From DATJFH01 sp035495815 (GTDB lineage: Bacteria; Acidobacteriota; Terriglobia; Bryobacterales; Bryobacteraceae): 39,311 nt of DNA. Where the stretch lies: assembly GCA_035495815.1 (NCBI GenBank), contig DATJFH010000067.1, forward strand, positions 1-39,311, read 5' to 3'. The notes below the pieces were generated by a model. The model worked only from the letters and a program-made list of their open reading frames with translations, ran no database searches and was not told the DNA's origin. The position numbers and the translations under genes are program-made. Of this stretch, positions 29,869 through 37,935 are shown piece after piece. Each line of letters begins with the position of its first letter. Positions within the stretch are counted from its first letter, which is position 1.

Positions 29869-30915
29869 ATGCGAATCCCCGCCGCGTTAATCATCGCCAG
29901 CCTGCTGGCTGCCACCTCCGGCGCGTCCGACCGCTATTACCCCGGCGCCGACTGGGCGCGAACAAAAATGGCGGACGCCCACCTCGACCCAGCCAAGCTC
30001 CAAGCGGCCTTCGATTACGCGTTGTCGCAGAACTCGCTGGGTTTGATGGTTCTCAAGGGCGGCCGGATCACCGCCGAACAGTATGCTCCGTCCTGGGGGC
30101 CGGACAAGCTTCACTCCCTGGCGTCCGCAACCAAGAGCATGACGGCCCTCCTGGTCGGCATGGCTCTCGAGGAAGGAAAGCTGAAGAGCCTCGACCAGCC
30201 CATGACAGACTTCGCGCCATGGTGGAAAGGCACGGACAAAGAAGGGATCACGCTGCGCCACATGCTCAGCATGAGCAGCGGACTCGATCAGAAAAACGTC
30301 GACCTGATGTCGCCCCGGGACCAGTTCGAAAACAATTCCAGAATGCCGCTCGAAGCAAAGCCGGGAGTTCTCTGGGAGTACAACACGGCGGCCTATCACA
30401 TGCTGTTTCGGGTGCTGGAGAAGGCTACGGGCGACAACCTGGAAGCGTATGCCGCGCGTAAACTGTTCGCTCCGATCGGCATGGAGCATTACGCCTGGCA
30501 GAAGCAGAAATCCGGCGCGGTCACCAATTATTACCGGTTGGATTCGTGCGCGCGGGACATGGCGCGCTTCGGACTGCTGGCTCTCAGGGGCGGCGAGTGG
30601 AAGGAGAAGCGGCTGGTGTCCGAGCAGTTCGTAAGGTTGGCGACGTCGCCCTCGCAGCCGATGAATCCGTCCTACGGTCTGCTGTGGTGGGTGAATGCCA
30701 AGCCCGGCCGTGCGGCGGGCGCGGCCGGAGGACAGGTAAGCGTCCGATTCCCCGGAGCGCCGGCCGACACCTTTGCCGCTCTCGGAGCCGGCAATCAGAT
30801 TATCGTCGTGATACCCAGCCTGGACCTGGTGATCGTGCGCCAAGGCGGCCAGCCCAAGGACCGCGACTTCGTCGCCAAATTCGTGCGCCTGGCTCTCGAG
30901 GCCGCCCGCCCGTGA
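29869..30915 (+). CDS. Exported serine hydrolase of the beta-lactamase (class C/PBP4-like) family
   Basis: The 348-residue product begins with a signal peptide (about 1-19). The active-site SxxK is S86-A-T-K89 in LASATKSMTALLVG, and the second motif is Y171-N-T in LWEYNTAAYHM. HMLSMSSGLD near 131 is typical of the Beta-lactamase (PF00144) family, which includes esterases, D-aminopeptidases and carboxypeptidases as well as lactamases. A resistance role cannot be assumed. Its stop overlaps the start of the downstream DUF3604 gene by three bases (GTGA), so the two products are probably made together. Confidence 0.87.
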   Translation: MRIPAALIIASLLAATSGASDRYYPGADWARTKMADAHLDPAKLQAAFDYALSQNSLGLMVLKGGRITAEQYAPSWGPDKLHSLASATKSMTALLVGMALEEGKLKSLDQPMTDFAPWWKGTDKEGITLRHMLSMSSGLDQKNVDLMSPRDQFENNSRMPLEAKPGVLWEYNTAAYHMLFRVLEKATGDNLEAYAARKLFAPIGMEHYAWQKQKSGAVTNYYRLDSCARDMARFGLLALRGGEWKEKRLVSEQFVRLATSPSQPMNPSYGLLWWVNAKPGRAAGAAGGQVSVRFPGAPADTFAALGAGNQIIVVIPSLDLVIVRQGGQPKDRDFVAKFVRLALEAARP

Positions 30916-33461
30916 GGGCGGCGTTCCTGATCATCGGAATAGCGATCGGACTCGCGCTGCTGGCACAGCAACGCGCGCCGTCCGGCGATCCATTGCGTCC
31001 GGACCTGGGGGCGCGGGTGCGGATGCTCGAGCAGGAGATGAAGACTCCCTCGGGCGACGTGCAGGAGATCTCCGCACGATTGCGAACTCTCTGGGAGTGG
31101 GGCAACGCCTACGCGCTCACGGGCGGCCCGATTCCCGTCGACTTTCCCTCCGGCATCGCGCAGAATTTTCGCGGGCTCCGGTCAGCTCGGGGCTCGAGCC
31201 CGGAGTTCCTCGCGCAGGTGAACGATTTTGTGGCCAGGTACGTATGGGAGCTGCAGATCAAGGACGAGAACCCCAACGCGCTGGGCAAGGTGGAACTGTC
31301 GCATCGCGGACCGTTCCGTGCGGGCGAACGGGTCACGCTGCAGCAGACCTACACGGTCGGCGATCTCCCGATTCAGCCGGGCGGCGGGATCGTGCTCGCC
31401 GTCACGCGTAACTCCGACGATCCGGAGCCTGACTCAGGGGGCGAGTCTTCCGTTTCGATCCGCTCGACCAACCCCGCCGCGCGTCTGGAAAAGACCGAAG
31501 CCTGGGGCGAATGGACCAGCTTCATCACACGTTCGACCCTTTCTTATCGCCTGAAGGAAGGAACGCTGCGGAAAGGCGATCAGGTGATCATCACCTACGC
31601 CAACCTGCGGGTGCAATCCTGGACCAACGATCGCGTGCTGCTTCCGCTGACAATCGACCCGGACGGCAAAGGCCGTCTGCTCACGCCTCGCTGGCCGTCG
31701 TACGAGGTGATCGGCGGGCGCGAAGCTCGCGGCGTGAACGCGGTGGCCCCATCGATCGTGCGTCCCGGCGAAAAATTCACTTTGGCCGTGCGCACCGAAG
31801 ATGCAGCCAGGAATCTCGCCTCCGGGCCGAATCCCGGTTACGACGTTTCGCTCAACGGCAAGGTCATCCGGAACATTGCCGCGGGCGGTCCGGCCCTGGC
31901 GCAGGTGGATGGACTTTCGGTCCGCGAGCCTGGGGTCTACCGCTTTCAGGCGCGCTCGAAAGACGGCGCGCTCACGGCGGCCAGCAATCCGGTATGGGTT
32001 CGGACCGACCCGCCGTATCGCGTCTACTGGGGCGATACTCACGGCCACTCCGGCTTCGCCGAAGGACAAGGATCTCCCGACGGCTATTTCCGCTTCGGAC
32101 GCGACGTGGCGCGGCTCGATTTCCTCATTCTCTCCGAGCACGACCTGTGGATGGACGATGCCGAGTGGCGGGCGTTGGAGGAAGCGACGGAAAAGTACCT
32201 TGCGCCCGGGAAGTTCACCACGATTCTCGGCTACGAGTGGACGATGGCAAACGCGTTCGGCGGGCATCATAACGTCTACTTCCGAACCCCGCGCGGCCGC
32301 CGGCGAGTTCCCGTTCAAGCCACCGCGAATCTGGCGGAACTGTATCAGGGACTCAACAAGCAGTACGATCCGAACGACGTGCTCATCATCCCGCACGCTC
32401 ATCAGGCCGGCGACTGGACCCAGAACGACGCCCGCATGGAGCGCCTGGCCGAGATCACTTCAGGACACGGCACGTTCGAGTTCTTCGGCAACCGGTATTT
32501 GCAGAACGGGTTCGAGATCGGCTTCGTCGGCTCGAGCGATAACCACGTCGGCCACCCCGGATACGCGGTGCGCAACGCACAGCAGGGTGGACTGGCCGCA
32601 GCGCTCGCGCCGGAAAACACGCCGGCGGCTATTTTCGACGCGCTGCGCTCCCGGTCCGCCTATGCCACCACCGGTGACCGGATCCTGGTCGATGTCCAGC
32701 TCAACGGCGGCCGGATGGGCCAGCGCCTGGCCGATTCAGCCGAGCGCAAGATTTCGTGCCGCGCAATGGGGACAGCGCCGATCGAATCGGTAGACCTGGT
32801 CAAGAATGGACAGGTGGTCTACCAGAAACGTTACGCAGAGACCTCCAGCTTCGATCCGCACACCTGGGTGCTGGTGAAGTTCGCCTCCGACACCGAGGTA
32901 TTCTCCCGAGCCAATCCCCGCGGCAGCCGCCCGTGGACCGGCGACATCGAGGTCGAAGGCGCGCGGCTGGCGGGGCTGCGTACGCCGTCGTTTCTGGCGG
33001 GCAGCGACCGGGTGGCCCGCGACAGCGGCAATCCCAACCGCCTTGATTTCACGCTGGTGACGCGGGGCCGCGGGAAGGGACTGCTGCTCGAGCTCGAAGC
33101 CGCGAGCCCGGCGTCCGGCGTCCACATCCGTACCCGCCAGTCGCGGGAACAGCCCGGCTCGCAGGGGCCGGCCGATCGTGCGCCGGCGAGCCTGGCGGCC
33201 GAAGACCTGCGGTTCAGGCTGGGCGATCTTCCAGCCGGACGCGGTCTGCGCGAGTTCCGCGTCGGCAAGAACGTGGATACGATCGAAGTGCAGGCGCTTC
33301 CGGCGTCCGCGTCGCTCGACCAGGTCTTCGAATATACCGACCACGACAATCCCCAGCCAGGCGACTACTACTACCTGAGGGTGACCCAGGTGGACGGCGG
33401 GATGGCATGGTCGAGTCCGATGTGGGTGGGTGGAAAGCGCGGCGGCTCCCCGCGCAAATGA
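30912..33461 (+). CDS. DUF3604 PHP-like metal-dependent protein
   Basis: The 849-residue product begins with a hydrophobic leader (RAAFLIIGIAIGLALLAQQ) and is likely exported. The core (about 375-620) belongs to DUF3604, related to PHP metal-dependent phosphoesterases: YWGDTHGHSG, LSEHDLWMDDAEW, LGYEWT, HNVYFR, IPHAHQAGDW and GSSDNHVGHPG supply His/Asp metal ligands. The N-terminal 350 residues and the C-terminal 200 are probably beta-rich. No DUF3604 reaction is firmly established. GTG 30912 is chosen because it overlaps the upstream stop and begins a signal peptide; the much longer open frame starts inside the lactamase-like gene. Its TGA abuts the stop of the convergent sulfatase gene within TGATCA. 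Confidence 0.85.
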   Translation: MRAAFLIIGIAIGLALLAQQRAPSGDPLRPDLGARVRMLEQEMKTPSGDVQEISARLRTLWEWGNAYALTGGPIPVDFPSGIAQNFRGLRSARGSSPEFLAQVNDFVARYVWELQIKDENPNALGKVELSHRGPFRAGERVTLQQTYTVGDLPIQPGGGIVLAVTRNSDDPEPDSGGESSVSIRSTNPAARLEKTEAWGEWTSFITRSTLSYRLKEGTLRKGDQVIITYANLRVQSWTNDRVLLPLTIDPDGKGRLLTPRWPSYEVIGGREARGVNAVAPSIVRPGEKFTLAVRTEDAARNLASGPNPGYDVSLNGKVIRNIAAGGPALAQVDGLSVREPGVYRFQARSKDGALTAASNPVWVRTDPPYRVYWGDTHGHSGFAEGQGSPDGYFRFGRDVARLDFLILSEHDLWMDDAEWRALEEATEKYLAPGKFTTILGYEWTMANAFGGHHNVYFRTPRGRRRVPVQATANLAELYQGLNKQYDPNDVLIIPHAHQAGDWTQNDARMERLAEITSGHGTFEFFGNRYLQNGFEIGFVGSSDNHVGHPGYAVRNAQQGGLAAALAPENTPAAIFDALRSRSAYATTGDRILVDVQLNGGRMGQRLADSAERKISCRAMGTAPIESVDLVKNGQVVYQKRYAETSSFDPHTWVLVKFASDTEVFSRANPRGSRPWTGDIEVEGARLAGLRTPSFLAGSDRVARDSGNPNRLDFTLVTRGRGKGLLLELEAASPASGVHIRTRQSREQPGSQGPADRAPASLAAEDLRFRLGDLPAGRGLREFRVGKNVDTIEVQALPASASLDQVFEYTDHDNPQPGDYYYLRVTQVDGGMAWSSPMWVGGKRGGSPRK

Positions 33462-34868
33462 TCAGCCGAGAGGCTTGCGTCGCAGCCGCTCCTGCTCGGC
33501 GACCGGCAGCCCTTGCCAGCTTCGCATCCTCTTCCGGTTGACTTCGCGCGGGAACAACGCGGCCAGCTCGCGTTTCTTTCCAGCGAACTCCGGTTTCCCT
33601 GCCAGATTGGTCCACTCGTCGGGGTCCTGCGTTTCGTCGTACAGCTCTTCGCCGTCCGGATGGCGTGAGTAGCGCCAGCCATCGGTGCGCACGGTGGTGT
33701 GGTCCGGTCCGTAGGACGTGACCGCCGCGGCGCGCCACTCGCGTTTCGGATCTTTCATCAGCGGCACAAAACTTCTGCCCTGCGCATCCGGGTTGGCCGG
33801 CAGGCCGCAAAGCTCGAGCAGCGTCGGATAGATGTCGATGTACTCCACGATCTTCCGCGTCTCACTGCCGGGACGTGTCACGCCGGGCGCGGCGATCACC
33901 AGCGGGGCGTGGCAGGATCGCTCCCATAACGTGAACTTCTGCCAGTGATCCTTCTCGCCCAGATGCCAGCCATGGTCGCCCCACAGAACGATGATGGTGT
34001 TGTCGCGATGCGGGCTCGCGTCGAGCGCGTCCAGCACGCGGCCGATGTTGGCGTCCGTGTAGTTGATGCAGGCCAGGTAGGCGGCCACCGCTTCGTTCCA
34101 TTTTCCGGCGTCCCGGATGCGATGGAAGTTAGCCATGCGGCCGGCGCTGGTGGCGCTCTTCGGCACGTCGTCCAGATCGTCGGCGCGGTAAGCGGGCAGC
34201 TCCGTCCGCTCCGGTTGGAATTTGGCGAAGTACTTCTTCGGTACGTTCCAAGGGAGGTGCGGCTTGCGGAATCCAGGAGCAAGAAAGAACGGCTGCTCGT
34301 GCCGGCGATGGAGAAAATCGATGGCCCACAACGCAACCTTCGTATCGCTGGTCTGCTCGTCCGGCGCGTCGAGCGCCTTCCATCCCAGAATGCTTTTCTT
34401 CTGTTTCTTCGACGCGGGCGCGTCGTCGTCCTCCTCCTCCTGATCCTTGTAGTATTCGTGAAAGCAGCCGAAATCGGTCTGCTTGGAGTGGAAAATCTTG
34501 CCGCCGGCGGCGACCCGATACCCGTTCTTCATGAAGTACTCGGGCAGGGTGACGGCTGTAGGGGCGCCGTCTCGCCACGTGTCGTCATTCCAGTAGACGG
34601 CGGTCGTAGTGGGGCGCCGGCTGGTGAGCAGACTGGCGCGCGAAGGATTGCACATCGGCGCATTGCAATAGGCCCGCTGGAAGATCATACCCCGCTTCTC
34701 GATTCGGGCGATGTTGGGAGTGATCGTCTGCGGGTGCCCGCCGAAACCGGCGACCCAGTCGTTCATGTCATCCACCGGGATAAAGAGCACGTTGGGACGG
34801 CGTCCGGCGGCGAGAGCCGCGACCGCGGCCGATCCGAGGAACGCCCGGCGGGTGAAAGGATGAGACAT
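33462..34868 (-). CDS. Exported type I sulfatase
   Basis: The 468-residue product has a Tat-like leader (FTRRAFLGSAAVAALAAG). The sulfatase motif C73-N-P-S-R-A-S-L gives a Cys-type site for formylglycine formation, and metal-binding residues D33/D34 and the WGDHGWHLGEKDHW block (about 301-314) are in place. It resembles iduronate-2-sulfatase-like and choline-sulfatase-like enzymes that release sulfate from polysaccharides or sulfate esters in the periplasm. A formylglycine-generating enzyme gene is not in the window. A GNAT gene lies seven bases upstream on the same strand, so they may share a transcript. Confidence 0.93.
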   Translation of the reverse strand: MSHPFTRRAFLGSAAVAALAAGRRPNVLFIPVDDMNDWVAGFGGHPQTITPNIARIEKRGMIFQRAYCNAPMCNPSRASLLTSRRPTTTAVYWNDDTWRDGAPTAVTLPEYFMKNGYRVAAGGKIFHSKQTDFGCFHEYYKDQEEEDDDAPASKKQKKSILGWKALDAPDEQTSDTKVALWAIDFLHRRHEQPFFLAPGFRKPHLPWNVPKKYFAKFQPERTELPAYRADDLDDVPKSATSAGRMANFHRIRDAGKWNEAVAAYLACINYTDANIGRVLDALDASPHRDNTIIVLWGDHGWHLGEKDHWQKFTLWERSCHAPLVIAAPGVTRPGSETRKIVEYIDIYPTLLELCGLPANPDAQGRSFVPLMKDPKREWRAAAVTSYGPDHTTVRTDGWRYSRHPDGEELYDETQDPDEWTNLAGKPEFAGKKRELAALFPREVNRKRMRSWQGLPVAEQERLRRKPLG

Positions 34869-34875
34869 CAGACGA

Positions 34876-35355
34876 TTATGGCGCGGCCTGCGACAGTTTT
34901 GCCAGCGCGTCGCCTGTCAGCCGGAAGACAGTCCAATCGCTCATGGCTACCGCTCCGAGCGCCTTGTAAAACCGGATCGACGGCTCGTTCCAATCGAGCA
35001 CCGCCCATTCCACACGGCCGCAGTCCCGCTCGGCTGCCAGCTTCGCCAGACGCGCCAGCAGCGCTTTGCCGATTCCCTTTCCGCGGGCGTGCGGTTTCAC
35101 GAAAAGATCCTCGAGGTAAATACCCGGCCTGGCGAGGAAGGTGGAATAGTTGGTAAAGAAGACGGCGAAGCCGACGGTTTCGCCATTTTCGTTCGCCAGC
35201 AGGACCTCACCCGCCGGACGCGGACCGAAGAGCGTCTTGCGCAGTTGATCTTCGGTTGCCTTCACCTTATCGGAAAGGCGTTCGTACTCGGCGAGCTGCC
35301 GGATCAGGTCCAGAATGATGGGTACGTCCTGCTCGGTTGCTTCCACGATCCGCAT
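34876..35355 (-). CDS. GNAT-family N-acetyltransferase
   Basis: The 159-residue product has the GNAT fold: N-terminal MRIVEATEQDVPIILDLI, the beta4 segment IYLEDLFVKPHARGKGIGKALL (acetyl-CoA pyrophosphate loop R-G-K-G-I-G near residue 93), and WNEPSIRFYKALGA, typical of diamine N-acetyltransferase/SSAT-like members. An amine or polyamine substrate is likely only by similarity. ATG 35355 matches the family start; an in-frame extension upstream would add 29 basic residues without homology. The sulfatase gene follows after seven bases. Confidence 0.9.
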   Translation of the reverse strand: MRIVEATEQDVPIILDLIRQLAEYERLSDKVKATEDQLRKTLFGPRPAGEVLLANENGETVGFAVFFTNYSTFLARPGIYLEDLFVKPHARGKGIGKALLARLAKLAAERDCGRVEWAVLDWNEPSIRFYKALGAVAMSDWTVFRLTGDALAKLSQAAP

Positions 35356-35364
35356 AGCAGCATC

Positions 35365-35370
35365 AGTATA
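35365..35370 (-). promoter_or_regulatory. Possible -10 box of the GNAT gene
   Basis: TATACT on the minus strand lies nine bases before ATG 35355 and there is no Shine-Dalgarno sequence. It fits the leaderless pattern seen at several genes here. Confidence 0.4.
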
Positions 35371-35506
35371 CTTTGGAAAGCTCGACCGAGGCCGCCGAGG
35401 AGCATAGGCGCGAATTCCGGTCCCCGGCAATCTCGATCGCACGGGATCAGCGGAGACCCGTCAGACACCGAATGCCGGTGTAATCGAGCCCCTGGCGGCC
35501 CGCTCG

Positions 35507-35512
35507 TAGGAT
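35507..35512 (+). promoter_or_regulatory. Possible -10 box of the second PIG-L gene
   Basis: TAGGAT lies nine bases before ATG 35522, with no purine-rich ribosome-binding site at a usable distance. No -35 box is clear. Confidence 0.3.
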
Positions 35513-35521
35513 AATCCTGGA

Positions 35522-36433
35522 ATGATGCGCCGACATTTTTTGACAACCGCCTTGGCAGCGCAGTCCGCCAGTCCGCAGGGCAGCGCCGGCATCGTCATCG
35601 AAAAGGCAGCGCCGGGGACACCGCATCGCGGCAAAAACCTGGCGGTTGTCACGCCTCACCTCGATGATGCTCCGATCTTCGCCGCCGGAACCATCGCCAA
35701 GTTATTGAAGGAGGGCTATACCGGTTACCTGATACGCACCAGCAACGATGAGAAGGACTCCTTCGACCTGACGCTCGGCGAAACCGTGCTTGCCAACGAA
35801 CGCGACACGGCCGCCGTGATCGCGGTCCTGGGGTTGAAGCGGGCGTTCGATCTGGGATACCGAAATCATAAAATGGACGACGTTTCACGAGTGGAGTTGC
35901 GCGCCCGGCTCATTTTCCTGTTCCGCCTTCTTCGCATTGACACTGTCTTCAGCTACGACCCTTCGGGGCATTACGAAGAGAACCCGGATCACTACGTTAC
36001 CGCCCAGGCCGTGGAAGCTGCCTGCTGGATGTCGGGCGGAAAGCTGGACTTGCCCGAGCACTTCGCGGCCGGGCTCAAACCCCAGAAAGTCTCGGAAAAA
36101 TATTACTTCGCCCGCGGGCCGCAACTGGTCAACCGGGTGGTCGACATTGCACCGACACTGCAGACGAAGCTGGCGACCATTCATGCCTGCAAGACAATGG
36201 TTACCCACATGGTCCGGGACGTGAACGCAGCGCTGGCAGAGCGCAAGCTGCGGCTGCCCGCAATCGCCGGCGCCGACGAGAACGCCATCCGGCAGTACAC
36301 TACTCTGGTGTTCCAGCAGCGGGATGCCGCCGTTGGACAGCGCCACGGTCTCGCCTATGCCGAGGAGTATCATTACATCGGTCCCGACAATAGCCTGGAC
36401 GAATACATTTCCAGGAACGCTGTGGCCCTTTGA
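35522..36433 (+). CDS. PIG-L-like hydrolase with variant metal motif
   Basis: The 303-residue product starts with a twin-arginine-like leader (MMRRHFLTTALAAQ). It has the PIG-L (LmbE) fold, but the usual AHPDD metal motif reads TPHLDD (H46-L-D48-D49), and the second site is HYEENPDHYVTA with a His. The His and Asp ligands are kept while Pro is replaced by Leu. It probably removes an acyl group from a sugar or related compound; the substrate is unknown. It is not close in sequence to the other PIG-L protein at 14615. A small remnant and the cysH operon follow. Confidence 0.82.
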   Translation: MMRRHFLTTALAAQSASPQGSAGIVIEKAAPGTPHRGKNLAVVTPHLDDAPIFAAGTIAKLLKEGYTGYLIRTSNDEKDSFDLTLGETVLANERDTAAVIAVLGLKRAFDLGYRNHKMDDVSRVELRARLIFLFRLLRIDTVFSYDPSGHYEENPDHYVTAQAVEAACWMSGGKLDLPEHFAAGLKPQKVSEKYYFARGPQLVNRVVDIAPTLQTKLATIHACKTMVTHMVRDVNAALAERKLRLPAIAGADENAIRQYTTLVFQQRDAAVGQRHGLAYAEEYHYIGPDNSLDEYISRNAVAL

Positions 36434-36635
36434 TGCAATCCGGCGGCGCGAACTCACTATCCAGAGCTACCTGCCGAACGACGTCACCTGGACGGCGGAA
36501 GGCCATCCGGCGCTGAACTGGACCGCCAACTTCGTCGGGAAGGACAACACCATCGTGTTCTGGAGCCTGCGGGAGAGCTTCGCCGATCCGGTGCTCGGGG
36601 TGGTTTGCAAAAAAGCCCCAACTCCGGTATCTTGA
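36432..36635 (+). pseudogene. Protein-like 3' fragment without a start
   Basis: The frame 36432-36635 reads like coding sequence (LTIQSYLPNDVTWTAEGHPA, then FVGKDNTIVFWSLRESFADP, ending in KAPTPVS and a stop), yet it has no start codon downstream of the PIG-L stop, and starts further upstream lie in a shadow frame of the PIG-L gene. It is probably the tail of a gene whose front was deleted. The family is not recognised. Confidence 0.4.
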
Positions 36636-36650
36636 TAGGGATTGGTCTCA

Positions 36651-37391
36651 TTGAATCCAGGGCTTGAGCAGGCCACGCCGGCGGAGATCCTCTCATGGGC
36701 TTCTGAAACCTATGGCGATGGGTTCGCAGTCTCCACCAGCTTCCAATCCGAAGGCATGGTGATTGTGGACATGGTGGCTTCGCTTGCCCGCAAGCCCCGC
36801 GTCATCACTCTCGATACCGGCCGGCTGCCCGCTGCGACCCATCAGATGATGGAGACAATCCGCGAGCGGTACGGCATCGCCGTGGAAGTGGTGTACCCGG
36901 ACGCCGCGGAGCTCGAGTCCATGGTTTCCCGCCACGGACCCAACCTGTTCTACCGTCAGACGGCTCTTCGCATGCTGTGCTGCAACATCCGCAAAGTACG
37001 CCCGCTCGAGCGCAAGCTCAAGGAGCTGAAAGCCTGGGCGGTGGGCTTGAGGCGTTCCCAGAACGATTCGCGCGCGTCCATTCGGAAGGTGGACTTCGAC
37101 GCCACTCCGGTAAAAATCAGTCCGCTGGCCGACTGGACTCCGGAGCAGGTGGAACAATACATAGTCCACAACGGCGTGCCGCGGCATCCTCTTTATGCGG
37201 AGGGCTACACCAGTATCGGCTGCGATCCCTGCACCCGCGCCGTCAGCCCCGGCGAAGACGAGCGCGCGGGGCGCTGGTGGTGGGAACAGGACGCCGACAA
37301 GGAATGCGGGATCCACTTCTCCGCCGATGGCCGCGTGCAGCGCACGGTCGACGTGCTGATCGAAGAAATACTGGAAAGCCGGCGTGCATAA
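36651..37391 (+). CDS. cysH: APS/PAPS reductase with [4Fe-4S] motif
   Basis: The product (246-249 residues depending on start) reduces adenylyl sulfate to sulfite and AMP with thioredoxin. Numbering from an alternative TTG at 36642, the cysteine set of assimilatory APS reductases is complete: C113-C114 (LCCNIRKVRPL), C194 and C197 (GCDPCTR) ligate the cluster, and C222 in KECGIHF is the catalytic thiol. The PP-loop region is VSTSFQSEGMV, and TLDTGRLPAATHQ follows. The cluster motif separates it from E. coli-type PAPS reductases. TTG 36651 is favoured by a TAGGGA sequence nine bases upstream. The gene overlaps cysC by eight bases. Confidence 0.93.
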   Translation: MNPGLEQATPAEILSWASETYGDGFAVSTSFQSEGMVIVDMVASLARKPRVITLDTGRLPAATHQMMETIRERYGIAVEVVYPDAAELESMVSRHGPNLFYRQTALRMLCCNIRKVRPLERKLKELKAWAVGLRRSQNDSRASIRKVDFDATPVKISPLADWTPEQVEQYIVHNGVPRHPLYAEGYTSIGCDPCTRAVSPGEDERAGRWWWEQDADKECGIHFSADGRVQRTVDVLIEEILESRRA

Positions 37392-37935
37392 AGGGTTCGT
37401 CCTCTGGTTCACCGGACTGTCGGGCGCCGGCAAAAGCACGATCTCCGGCCTCATCGAGGCCCGTCTGCGCGCCGTGGGAGCCAAGGTGGAGGTGCTCGAT
37501 GGGGACGTGGTCCGCACCCATCTCTCGAAAGGGCTCGGCTTCAGCAAGGAAGACCGCGATATTAACATCCGGCGCATCGGATTCGTGAGCGAGCTGCTTG
37601 CGCGTCACGGCGTGATCGTGATCGTGGCCGCGATTTCCCCTTACCGGGCCATCCGTGAAGAGGTCCGGGGTCGAATTCCCAATTTCGTGGAAGTGTACGT
37701 GGAATGCCCGATCGAAACGCTTGCCGAGCGTGACGTCAAAGGCCTGTATAAGAGAGCGATGGCCGGCGAAATCCCGAACTTCACCGGTGTCTCCGATCCT
37801 TACGAACCGCCGCTTCAACCGGAGGTGACCGTACATTCGTCGGTGGAATCTCCGGATGAAAGCGCCGGAAGGATCTGGGCTACACTGGAACATTTGGGAT
37901 TGATATCCTTTGATCGACCTTCACACGCACACTAA
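37384..37935 (+). CDS. cysC: Adenylyl-sulfate kinase (APS kinase)
   Basis: The 183-residue enzyme phosphorylates APS to PAPS. The Walker A loop GLSGAGKST is at 11-19, the APS-binding VEVLDGDVVRTHLSKGLGFS block at about 35-54, and the conserved AAISPYRAIRE segment at 83-93 with Ser85. YECPIETLAERD-like VYVECPIETLAERDVKGLY follows, and ending PYEPPLQPEV matches the family. The start is GTG 37384, eight bases inside cysH; the 3' end overlaps the PHP gene by 26 bases. With an APS-type reductase upstream, its PAPS may serve sulfotransferases and not only reduction. ATP sulfurylase genes are not in the window. Confidence 0.95.
   Translation: MHKGFVLWFTGLSGAGKSTISGLIEARLRAVGAKVEVLDGDVVRTHLSKGLGFSKEDRDINIRRIGFVSELLARHGVIVIVAAISPYRAIREEVRGRIPNFVEVYVECPIETLAERDVKGLYKRAMAGEIPNFTGVSDPYEPPLQPEVTVHSSVESPDESAGRIWATLEHLGLISFDRPSHAH

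Noticed and set aside
29869..30915. Antibiotic-resistance beta-lactamase
   Set aside because: The PF00144 family is mostly esterases and peptidases; nothing in the sequence or context shows beta-lactam hydrolysis.
36434..36650. SAM or other sulfur riboswitch before cysH
   Set aside because: The region reads as a decayed coding tail and shows no kink-turn or conserved SAM-box core.
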